Shown here in pieces: positions 35,504 to 42,497 of a stretch of DNA of 64,000 nt. Both the position numbers and the translations under genes were made by a program. The DNA is taken from positions 43,191 to 107,190 of the forward strand of contig NZ_KE384310.1 of NCBI RefSeq assembly GCF_000425125.1. The letters are read 5' to 3'. The stretch comes from Paenibacillus taiwanensis DSM 18679 (GTDB taxonomy: Bacteria > Bacillota > Bacilli > Paenibacillales > Paenibacillaceae). Each line of letters opens with the position of its first letter. Within the stretch, counting starts at the first letter, position 1. Under the pieces are notes generated by a model, which worked only from the letters and a program-made list of their open reading frames with translations, made no database searches and was not told the DNA's origin.

Positions 35504-36262
35504 ATGAAGAAGATTATTATCGGTGATCATATTGTAAAATCTTACGGCGAGGGCGACGAAAAGCGTAATATTCTGGATGGAGTGTCCGCCTACATAAATG
35601 AGGGTGAATTTGTTGCGGTTATGGGACCATCGGGGTCAGGAAAATCAACGCTAATGTTTGTGCTAAGCGGAACGGATGGCGTTAATGACGGGAAGGTCGT
35701 TTTTGACGGCAGGGATTTGTCAGCGGTTGGGGAGAATGAGCTCTCAGATATACGCAGAATAAAAATGGGATTTGTATTCCAACAGCCGACTATGCTGAAA
35801 AATCTCAATATCCTCGACAACATCATTCTTCCGTCAATGCGCAACAACAGAAAAAACGCTGCAAAAATTTCGGAGAAGGCAAGGGCTCTTATGAAGAGGG
35901 TAGGCATTACGGAGCTTGAAAAGCGCGACATTACACAGGTTTCGGGAGGTCAGCTTCAGCGTGCGGCAATTTGCCGAGCGCTTATGAACAGCCCAAAAAT
36001 AATCTTCGGCGACGAGCCGACGGGTTCGCTCAACTCAAAATCTGCACAGGATATTATGGATATATTTTCCGAGATCAACGCGGAAGGTACTGCGGTTATG
36101 CTTGTAACTCACGACGCTAAGGTTGCGGCGCGGACGGAGCGTATTATGTTTATGCGCGACGGAACAATCGTAAGTGAACTAAAGCTTCCGAAGTTTGAGG
36201 GGGCGGATATGGATGGCAGGATTGAGAAAGTAACGGAGATAATGAGGGAAATAGGAATATAA
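35504..36262 (+). CDS. ABC transporter ATP-binding protein (MacB/LolD type)
   Basis: 252-residue ATPase, partner of the permease 4 bp upstream. ATG 35504 behind AAGGAGTAG. Walker A GPSGSGKST, Q-loop FQQPTMLKNLN, signature SGGQLQR (a variant of LSGGQQQR), Walker B IIFGDEPTG and H-loop VTHDAKVA are all intact, so it should hydrolyse ATP. In this family ATP drives a mechanotransmission or peptide-export cycle. The substrate is unknown; a role in resistance to antimicrobial peptides is plausible. Confidence 0.94.
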   Translation: MKKIIIGDHIVKSYGEGDEKRNILDGVSAYINEGEFVAVMGPSGSGKSTLMFVLSGTDGVNDGKVVFDGRDLSAVGENELSDIRRIKMGFVFQQPTMLKNLNILDNIILPSMRNNRKNAAKISEKARALMKRVGITELEKRDITQVSGGQLQRAAICRALMNSPKIIFGDEPTGSLNSKSAQDIMDIFSEINAEGTAVMLVTHDAKVAARTERIMFMRDGTIVSELKLPKFEGADMDGRIEKVTEIMREIGI

Positions 36263-36637
36263 TATCAATTGCAGGTTCTTCCTCAAAAAGTAAAGGGGAT
36301 CGAAGATGGAAGTGCCTGCTTACCTTGCGGCTAGTTTAGGAAACTGAAAATTTCACTGAATCCTGTCCACTTCTTGTGACATCCGTAGACTGGAGTGCAT
36401 CCCTTAGAATAGACATTTATATTCCGATGGGACTGCCCCAAAGAGATCTGGGTGTTCTATGTAGAATTAATAGTGAAATCCCCCTCGCCTCCACCACTAT
36501 GAATACGATCCTCATGCGGATGGTGTTCATAGTGGTGTTAATAAGCATCTTCTAATACAAAGTTTCTTGATATAATTATTTATTTGAGATTATTCATTGG
36601 TAACGCCCGATCTTCGCTCACGTAATAATTTCCTTCT
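36263..36637. other. Right edge of the inner island segment
   Basis: No gene supported. It contains the duplicated tmRNA 3' end (36481-36496) and a perfect 12-bp inverted repeat, CACCACTATGAA (36492-36503) with TTCATAGTGGTG (36526-36537), overlapping it. No T-run follows. Confidence 0.6.
36481..36496 (+). repeat. Putative attR: duplicate of the tmRNA 3' end
   Basis: CCCCTCGCCTCCACCA, identical to 31999-32014 and in the same orientation. The rest of tmRNA is absent here, as expected at the far end of an element integrated in the ssrA 3' end. Confidence 0.72.
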
Positions 36638-36928
36638 CTAAAAACATGTAAATGACACAATGCTTCTTAGATCGACCCCAGTAAACATCCATCTCCGACC
36701 GGTCCATCTAAAGCCTGCAACGGATGTACGTCCTACAAAGGTTGGGAACAACCAGAACGCGTTTCCATTTCTCAACCACACAAATGTGTTGCGGAATAAA
36801 CAACCGGAAATTGCTCCAGGGTCGATGGCGAACGCAGCAGCAGCGGGTTGCTGTGGTGTGAATTGTGGAGGAGGGGAGGATGGTAGCTGCTGTGTTCCTT
36901 GAGGTCCTTGAGGCGGTGTAAATGCCAT
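36638..36928 (-). CDS. Small Pro/Gln-rich protein with a conserved aromatic C-terminal module
   Basis: 96 residues, start ATG (36928-36926) behind AAGGAGTGA. The N-terminal third is low complexity (PPQGPQGTQQLPSSPPPQ), followed by a compact module with ISGCLFRNTFVWLRNGNAFWLFPTFVGRTSVAGFRW and GVDLRSIVSFTCF. I recall similar short proteins in spore-forming Bacillales, but I cannot name a function; a spore-coat or surface role would be a guess. It forms a pair with the gene 41 bp upstream on the same strand and lies inside the ssrA-scar region. Confidence 0.75.
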   Translation of the reverse strand: MAFTPPQGPQGTQQLPSSPPPQFTPQQPAAAAFAIDPGAISGCLFRNTFVWLRNGNAFWLFPTFVGRTSVAGFRWTGRRWMFTGVDLRSIVSFTCF

Positions 36929-36969
36929 AAGATTTCACTCCTTAATTAGAGGATTAAGTTTGATCACGT

Positions 36970-37275
36970 TTATATTAATGAAATGGCAAGTAAATTGAAC
37001 AGCACTAAGGGCAAAATGAAATCATTGTGGAAATTAGGGACTAATCCGCGACTAGGCCCATGGCTAGGGAGTCTTAAGTATAAAATTCCTCTTTCGCAGT
37101 GGATAAGTAACCCTTCAAAAACATCGCCATCCACTGTCTCCACACGGACAAGTTTATTAACATGGTTATTGCAAATATCCCCTATTTGATCTTGTATGGA
37201 TTTTAAGTTATGCATAGTAGTTGGATCCATTTGATACAGTGCTTGTTCTTGATGCCCCTGTTGTTGCAAACTCAT
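36970..37275 (-). CDS. Small protein with an Sm/SH3-like beta-barrel module
   Basis: 101 residues if translation begins at the ATG at 37275-37273, which is 8 bp behind GGAGG; upstream in-frame ATGs lack a site. After a Gln-rich N-terminus the sequence NHVNKLVRVETVDGDVFEGLLIHCERGILYLRLPS resembles the Sm1-like or DUF2642-like strand pattern found in small Bacillales proteins. A hydrophobic tail (DFILPLVLFNLLAISLI) ends the protein. First gene of a two-gene minus-strand unit with the preceding entry. Function unknown. Confidence 0.72.
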   Translation of the reverse strand: MSLQQQGHQEQALYQMDPTTMHNLKSIQDQIGDICNNHVNKLVRVETVDGDVFEGLLIHCERGILYLRLPSHGPSRGLVPNFHNDFILPLVLFNLLAISLI

Positions 37276-37457
37276 GGTCATGGCCTCCATTTTAGATTCG
37301 TTCATTTTCTCTATCGTATGCAGAAGCCTATAAGGGGGTGAAGATCTGAGCGTTGGATGAATAACACGGGTCTCCATTCTTTTAACAGAATGACATGAGG
37401 GAGATCCGGTAAAAAGGGAGAAGCATACGTTTATGATGGCTAGTCGTTCGAATTTAA

Positions 37458-37522
37458 GGTGACCTCATAACTGTGACTATACAGTAGAAGCTTGTGCTGC
37501 GTTATCTTTGGACAGTGGTTCG
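37458..37522 (+). pseudogene. Degenerate fragment of the ssrA 3' region
   Basis: Aligns to tmRNA positions 31930-31995 with about 55 of 66 positions identical, including GTAGAAG, GCGTTATCTT and GGACAG-GGTTCG. The acceptor end is lost after the T-arm. Weaker similarity may extend left to about 37420 (AAGCATA). It has its own terminator at 37554-37580. It cannot be a working tmRNA and marks an older displaced ssrA end. Confidence 0.8.
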
Positions 37523-37553
37523 CCCGCGTGCAGGAAGCGTGAGATGCGCTTTG

Positions 37554-37580
37554 AAGTGATCTTAGAAGGTCGCTTTTTTT
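37554..37580 (+). terminator. Terminator beside the ssrA fragment
   Basis: AAGTGATC (37554-37561) pairs with GGTCGCTT (37568-37575) using two G-U pairs, followed by Ts. It resembles the functional ssrA terminator in position and its AGAAGGTCGCTTTTT end. Confidence 0.7.
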
Positions 37581-37719
37581 CTTATTTGGACTCGACTAGG
37601 TTAGGTAAATCGCTCGGGCTCTAGTCAGAGATCAGACAGATTGTCCCATTAAGTAAGACATGCTTTGATAGGGGCGGAGTACGGCATCGACATCCGGCCA
37701 CTATAAACGTCATCGCCTA

Positions 37720-37770
37720 TTAAACATCGTAAAACCCAGTCCGCATGGGGCTGGGTTTTACGATGTTTAA
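37720..37770 (-). terminator. Long hairpin downstream of the VOC gene
   Basis: A perfect 20-bp stem, TTAAACATCGTAAAACCCAG (37720-37739) and its complement (37751-37770). It ends 21 bp past the VOC stop. The stem carries internal T/A runs that could release polymerase in both directions. Confidence 0.75.
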
Positions 37771-37790
37771 TTAGATATATAACATAAAGT

Positions 37791-38186
37791 CTATTTTGCG
37801 TTCTCATCTGGTTGATGAATACCAAAAATATTGCCTTCCGTATCTAAATAATAGCCTTGCCACGCCATACCAGGAAGGGCGTACTTAGGCAATGCGACTT
37901 TGCCTCCATGATTAAGAATTTTGGCTTCAGAAGAATCATAGTCCGCTACTCCCATTGTACATGCATAGCCATTCACAGGCTGGCCTGGTGCCGGGGAAGG
38001 ACCTTGGCGCTGCATCAAAGCTCCGTTAATGCCGAGTTCATTTTCATCGCCCGTTACAGCTCCGAAATAAGGCATGCCAGCATAACTGCTCCAATCCTGA
38101 AATGTCCACCCGAATACCTCTCCATAAAACTTTTTGGCTCGCTCCATGTCATCAACATGAATCTCAAAATGAACTAATCTGCTCAT
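37791..38186 (-). CDS. VOC (glyoxalase/bleomycin-resistance) family protein
   Basis: 131-residue vicinal-oxygen-chelate protein. ATG at 38186 behind TAGGAGGTAA. The N-terminal module is VHFEIHVDDMERAKKFYGEVFGWTF, and the second half ends GYYLDTEGNIFGIHQPDENAK; both follow the paired beta-alpha-beta-beta-beta layout. Family members act on or bind small electrophiles or metal chelates; no specific substrate can be read. It is monocistronic and sits within the ssrA hot spot. Confidence 0.88.
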   Translation of the reverse strand: MSRLVHFEIHVDDMERAKKFYGEVFGWTFQDWSSYAGMPYFGAVTGDENELGINGALMQRQGPSPAPGQPVNGYACTMGVADYDSSEAKILNHGGKVALPKYALPGMAWQGYYLDTEGNIFGIHQPDENAK

Positions 38187-38310
38187 AATTACCTCCTAGA
38201 TATGAACTATCGTTTCTCTTAATTATGTTTTTCCATTGGATTCTCCTGCTTTAGTATTAAAAATTTGTGATAAATTATACATTTTCAAAATAAAGCCTAT
38301 AGTTACGGTT

Positions 38311-38360
38311 TCCTCTTGCTTCCACCGTGTAATACCCCAATCACAAGAGGTTGGGGTATT
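38311..38360 (+). other. Third vestige of the tmRNA 3' end plus hairpin
   Basis: TCCTCTTGCTTCCACCG (38311-38327) matches the tmRNA end at 13 of 17 positions, all differences being transitions. It is followed by a perfect 10-bp hairpin, AATACCCCAA (38331-38340) with TTGGGGTATT (38351-38360), whose loop shares CAAGAGG with the ssrA terminator loop. Individually weak; its order and orientation support it. Confidence 0.45.
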
Positions 38361-38382
38361 TGCTCTGTGTCTATAGATAGAT

Positions 38383-38808
38383 TTGTTAGAATGTACGTAT
38401 GCTATAGAGAATCTACATCCTGAAGTTTTAGATGCCTTCTTTGCGGTGTATAAGACCGCGGCAAAAATCATATATGACGATACGAGCGAGCGTGTGAGTG
38501 AGTTCATAAAAGTTTCAATCCAAGAGATCGGCAAAGACCTAGAAGAGGAAATTCTTATCCGATGTCATGAGGTAAATGATAAAGTCCACGAAATCGTAGA
38601 CAAGTTAAAAATGGAAAGTTTCACCCTGCTGGGATATCATGACGATAGAGTTCACCGTATTAAGCTGACTGATATCTATTATTTCGAGGCCGTCGACGGA
38701 AAGGTTTTTACTTACTGCAAGGATAACGTTTTTGAAGTCAAATTCTTTGATTATACATTGAAAGGCATTAGGCACTTCACATCCGAAGCAACTTACGGAT
38801 CAAGGTAA
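38383..38808 (+). pseudogene. Broken LytTR-domain regulator
   Basis: The frame of 141 codons includes EEEILIRCHEVNDKVHEIVDKLKMES and VHRIKLTDIYYFEAVDGKVFTYCKDNVFEVK, the N-terminal two-thirds of a LytTR DNA-binding protein. After that the sequence changes to FFDYTLKGIRHFTS and the strands that complete the domain are missing. The start MKVSIQEI appears changed to ATA-AAA-GTT, and the upstream LHPEVLDAFFAVYKT part looks like a piece of another gene. I read it as a truncated, rearranged remnant without function. Confidence 0.65.
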
Positions 38809-39042
38809 ACAACTTATTTTGTATTTATTAATTGGCAAGACGGGTGATGTAGTTCTGACTAGGAGCAGCGCTGTACTGACTATACTGTTGAGTCCTCCTA
38901 TATGGCTTTGTATTCGGACGGAGGTTCGGTTCATCCCCCCATATCAGACAGTGTGATTATTCTGAAATTAGGTGAGCAATTAAAACCATTTTATGGTATC
39001 TTATTTTTGTGATCTATGTTATAAAATGGGGGGCGAAAACGG

Positions 39043-39690
39043 ATGGTGGGGAATACGACAACAAAAGAACAGGCCATATTTAATCATACTGGAAATACGA
39101 TCAGGACAGATGATCGAGAAATTCGTATCGTTGCCAGGTTTGAGGAGCCATTGGTTGTCGTATTGGGAAATGTGCTTAGTGAAGAGGAATGTGATGAGCT
39201 AGTAGAACATTCAAGGGAACGATTGCAGCGGTCTAAAATCGGCGAGGAGCGTGCGGTCAATCAAATCAGAACGAGCAGCGGTGTGTTCTGTGAGGAAAAT
39301 GAGACGATTACAAAAATTGAGCAGCGAATCTCACAAATTATGAATATTCCTATCGAGCATGGTGATGGCTTGCAAGTTTTGCTGTATACCCCTGGCCAAG
39401 AGTATAAACCTCATTATGATTTCTTTGCTGAAACGAGTCGAGCAAGTGTTAACAATCGCATTAGTACGCTTGTGATGTATTTAAATGATGTGGAGGATGG
39501 TGGAGAAACGACGTTCCCCCAGCTTCAATTCTCTGTTTTTCCTAACAAAGGTATGGCGGTCTACTTTGAATATTTTTATAGTAAGCATGAATTAAACCAA
39601 CTCACCTTGCATGCAGGTACACCAGTGATCAAAGGGGAAAAGTGGGTGGCAACGATGTGGATGAGACGACAAACTTATCGACGTTCCTAA
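39043..39690 (+). CDS. 2-oxoglutarate/Fe(II) oxygenase, prolyl 4-hydroxylase-like
   Basis: 215-residue cytosolic dioxygenase closely resembling the Bacillus anthracis prolyl 4-hydroxylase in length and order. ATG 39043 follows GGGGGGCGAA. Fe ligands are His124 and Asp126 in YKPHYDFF and His190 in LTLHAGTP; Lys200 in KGEKWVATMW is placed to bind 2-oxoglutarate. The central RISTLVMYLNDVEDGGETTFP is the family signature. The anthracis enzyme hydroxylates proline in peptide substrates; the target here is unknown. Monocistronic. Confidence 0.9.
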   Translation: MVGNTTTKEQAIFNHTGNTIRTDDREIRIVARFEEPLVVVLGNVLSEEECDELVEHSRERLQRSKIGEERAVNQIRTSSGVFCEENETITKIEQRISQIMNIPIEHGDGLQVLLYTPGQEYKPHYDFFAETSRASVNNRISTLVMYLNDVEDGGETTFPQLQFSVFPNKGMAVYFEYFYSKHELNQLTLHAGTPVIKGEKWVATMWMRRQTYRRS

Positions 39691-39817
39691 TTACTGGCAC
39701 AGGGGTGAAATGTTCTGAAGACAATGGTATTCAGGGCGCTGTGCAAATGCAGATGGAAATGCTACACGTCCCATAACGGACGATCCCGCCATCTTTTCCA
39801 TTATATTAATTATTCGT

Positions 39818-39866
39818 ATGCCGTTACTTGGTCGTTTGAACATTAGCCGAGAGCGGCATTTTTTTG
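39818..39866 (+). terminator. Terminator after the oxygenase
   Basis: ATGCCG pairs with CGGCAT over a long loop with a weak inner stem, followed by a run of Ts (39859-39865). Confidence 0.6.
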
Positions 39867-39876
39867 CCCTCCTATA

Positions 39877-39905
39877 TTGACAACGATAATCATTATCAAT
39901 AATGT
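39877..39905 (+). promoter_or_regulatory. Iron-regulated promoter with Fur box
   Basis: GACAACGATAATCATTATC (39879-39897) matches 17 of 19 positions of the Fur consensus and includes a perfect GATAAT-CATTATC core. It overlaps a -35 TTGACA (39877-39882); the -10 would be TAATGT (39900-39905). It controls the AraC-siderophore gene set downstream. Confidence 0.82.
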
Positions 39906-40069
39906 GGAAATAGAGGAAAGCAGAGAGGCCCATCTAAATAATAATCTCGACAGCTGCCAGAGCAACTTGTGGAAACGAATATACGGCTTGTAGCTTGAAG
40001 CTGCACAGGAAATATAACTATTGATCTCAATTCTACCGAACAAACTACGATTAAAATGAGGTATGCAAT

Positions 40070-40924
40070 ATGAACATCGACGTTAATCAGTTAGCAGCAC
40101 ATTTTGCGAACATTCCATTTCAAGTAGAAGGTATATATCGCTATGCTAGAAATCCAGGTGTGCCTCACGCTGACTATACAGATACGCTACCTGGATTTGT
40201 GTTTCCACTTACAGGAAAGACACAATTCCAATTTAATGATACACCGTACATCCTTTCGCCAGGAAAAGTAGTACATGGGGGGGCCAAAATGAAACTGGCC
40301 CATACCATGTTTGGCAACATGAACTGGGAATACATTTTGGTGCTATACCGAATAGGTGACACCGAACTTGAAGAGACAAGCTTTTCTCATCAGCATTTTG
40401 AATTGTCAACGGGACAATCCCCTCGTCTGATCGAGTTAATTATGCGTCTTTGGCGTGTGTATAATCAGCGTGGAGGTATTTCAATGTTTCAGACTGAAAT
40501 GCTGTTTCGCAACGTATTAAATGAAGCTCTATTATGTGTGGAAAATAGGCAGAATAGCTATACATCAGATGCTTTATTTGAACGCGTCTCTCGTTATATC
40601 CATGAATACTACGATCAAAGCCTTACAATAGCCTCGCTTGCAGAACAAAATAACGTTAATCGAAATCGACTTGCTTACGTATTTAAAAGGCATGCAGGTA
40701 TGGGACCAGCGGAATATTTATTAAAATATCGACTACACATGGCGCAAGAAATGTTATTTACAAGTGATGTGTCCATACAACAAATTGCACAATCGGTAGG
40801 CATTGCTGACCCGTATTATTTTAGTAGAGTGTTCAAAAAACAAAAGGGCATTTCTCCTACTGAATATCGAGAGAAGTTCATCCATAATCCATGCCAATCT
40901 CAACAAGCATCCATTCTAATCTAA
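40070..40924 (+). CDS. AraC family regulator (Btr-like, iron uptake)
   Basis: 284 residues. The N-terminal cupin-like sensor domain (residues 1-150, TLPGFVFPLTGKTQFQFNDTPYILSPGKVVHGGA) is followed by two C-terminal HTHs: LTIASLAEQNNVNRNRLAYVFKRHAGMGPAEYL and VSIQQIAQSVGIADPYYFSRVFKKQKGISPTEYRE. Located under the Fur box and directly upstream of a siderophore-binding lipoprotein, it likely activates siderophore import genes when a ferric siderophore is sensed, as Btr does. The ribosome binding site (GAGGTA) is modest. Confidence 0.88.
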   Translation: MNIDVNQLAAHFANIPFQVEGIYRYARNPGVPHADYTDTLPGFVFPLTGKTQFQFNDTPYILSPGKVVHGGAKMKLAHTMFGNMNWEYILVLYRIGDTELEETSFSHQHFELSTGQSPRLIELIMRLWRVYNQRGGISMFQTEMLFRNVLNEALLCVENRQNSYTSDALFERVSRYIHEYYDQSLTIASLAEQNNVNRNRLAYVFKRHAGMGPAEYLLKYRLHMAQEMLFTSDVSIQQIAQSVGIADPYYFSRVFKKQKGISPTEYREKFIHNPCQSQQASILI

Positions 40925-40982
40925 ACATGACTTTACTATACTAAGGGCAATCAGAGAATACATCATGTTGGAGGAGTTTCAT

Positions 40983-41966
40983 ATGCGAAGGATGAAAGGC
41001 CTGCTAATCCCAATGTTAGTCGTGGCAGGTATATTGGCAGGCTGTAACGGGGCACCTGCTGAAAATAAAGTCGCTTCTACAGAAGGGGCGTCAGCATCAG
41101 CAGATCAGGCAGCTGCGACCGATTGGCCAAGGACGTTTAAGGATGCCTTGGGTAAGGAATTTGTGATTAAGAAAAAACCGGAGAAAATAGCATCTTTATG
41201 GTATTTTTATCCTGAAATTTTAGTTGCATTAGGTGAGCCGCCCACTGCTTCTACGGATAAAGAGTTTTTGTCTTCTTTATCTTATTTAAAGGGGAAGATG
41301 GATTCCACTACGGAATTAGGAGATAAATTGTCTCCCAGTGTTGAACAAATTTTATCGATTGAGCCGGATTATATTTTAGCCACAGAACATCATGAAAAAC
41401 ATTATGATGCACTCGAAAAGGTTGCGCCAGTCATTACGCTAAACTCTAAAGACATCTATGATAACTGGCAATATGGGCTTCGTACAGTAGCTAATATTAT
41501 TGGAAAAGAAGACGAAGCGGAAATAGTAATTGGTAACATGATGAACGAAATTACAACGGGGCGTGAAGCCTTAAAGTCGATTCAAGGAGAGTCAGTAGCC
41601 CTTATCCTGTCTTGGGATGGAAAAACTTATAACGTTCTAGGTGAAGGCAATCCTGTTTATACACTGGCGTTTGATAAAGAACAGGGGCTCGGACTTACAG
41701 CGGATAAGACATTTAAAGGTACTAACAATGAGTTTACTTCGTTTGAAGGCATGTCAACGGTTCAAGCAGACCATATTTTCCTTATAGGCGACATTACAAA
41801 AAAAGAAACATTAATGAATGACTTAAAACAAAGTAAGGTATGGAATAATCTGAATGCCGTAAAGAAGGGGCACATTTATTTGATGGACACTTCTGCAATT
41901 ACGGGTGGTCCGTTAGCGATTGAATACGCTTTGCAAAATATAAAGAGTGCCTTGATTAAATTTTAA
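40983..41966 (+). CDS. Iron-siderophore ABC transporter substrate-binding lipoprotein
   Basis: 327 residues from ATG 40983 behind GGAGGAG; an earlier ATG at 40965 overlaps this site. Signal peptide with lipobox ILAGC, then an Ala/Ser-rich linker and a class III (FepB/FhuD-type) binding fold with VEQILSIEPDYILATEHHEKHYDALEKVAPVITL. It captures ferric siderophore at the cell surface for a FecCD-type permease. No permease or ATPase gene lies nearby, so it must use components encoded elsewhere. Confidence 0.9.
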   Translation: MRRMKGLLIPMLVVAGILAGCNGAPAENKVASTEGASASADQAAATDWPRTFKDALGKEFVIKKKPEKIASLWYFYPEILVALGEPPTASTDKEFLSSLSYLKGKMDSTTELGDKLSPSVEQILSIEPDYILATEHHEKHYDALEKVAPVITLNSKDIYDNWQYGLRTVANIIGKEDEAEIVIGNMMNEITTGREALKSIQGESVALILSWDGKTYNVLGEGNPVYTLAFDKEQGLGLTADKTFKGTNNEFTSFEGMSTVQADHIFLIGDITKKETLMNDLKQSKVWNNLNAVKKGHIYLMDTSAITGGPLAIEYALQNIKSALIKF

Positions 41967-42001
41967 ACTTCGAACTTTATACGACAGAGGGAGGAATTTC
42001 T

Positions 42002-42340
42002 ATGTATTACCAAGCTATCAATTTGAACGAGAAGTTATCTCAATTCAACGAGCTTTGGTCTCCGAAAGTCGTTGGTGAAATCAATGACTTTCAATTCAAG
42101 CTGATTAAGATTGAAGGAGATTTTATGTGGCACGAGCATCAAGGCGCCGACAAACTATTTCTTGTGCTCGAAGGTGAAATGTTTATTGCTTTCCGTGAAG
42201 GGGAGGTTAAAATATCCAAGGGTGAGATGTTTATCGTTCCCGGAGGAGCCGATCACAAGCCTTTCGCCGAAAAGGAATGCCATATTATGTTGGTGGAGCC
42301 TAAAGGCGTAATAAACACTGACGAAACAGAGTCCGTCTAA
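42002..42340 (+). CDS. Small cupin-domain protein
   Basis: 112 residues from ATG 42002 behind GAGGGAGGAA. Single cupin barrel: motif 1 WHEHQGADKLFLVLEGEM supplies two His and a metal-binding acidic position, motif 2 PGGADHKPFAEKECHIML supplies the remaining His. 35 bp after the siderophore lipoprotein, so probably in the same Fur-controlled unit. Catalytic role unknown; many such proteins bind metal or act as small-molecule sensors. Confidence 0.85.
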   Translation: MYYQAINLNEKLSQFNELWSPKVVGEINDFQFKLIKIEGDFMWHEHQGADKLFLVLEGEMFIAFREGEVKISKGEMFIVPGGADHKPFAEKECHIMLVEPKGVINTDETESV

Positions 42341-42364
42341 ACAGCAGTTCATGTTACATAGATC

Positions 42365-42392
42365 GAGAGAGGGGGAAGTCCTCCCCCTCTTT
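42365..42392 (+). terminator. Terminator after the iron operon
   Basis: GAGAGGGGGA pairs with TCCCCCTCTT around AGTCC. A second 11-bp hairpin, AATCCGCAACC (42402-42412) with GGTTGTGGATT (42419-42429), follows and may serve the opposing pdxR-like gene. Confidence 0.75.
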
Positions 42393-42497
42393 CACCATGC
42401 AAATCCGCAACCGCACGAGGTTGTGGATTGTTGCTGTTTTCGTTTACTGAGGTACTAAAGTATCTCGTCTATATCCCATCGAATAGTAGCCCAACAA

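Noticed and set aside
36481..36537. Second tmRNA or tRNA gene
   Set aside because: Only the terminal 16 bases match ssrA; no tag frame, D-arm-like part or 5' end is present, so it is an attachment-site copy.
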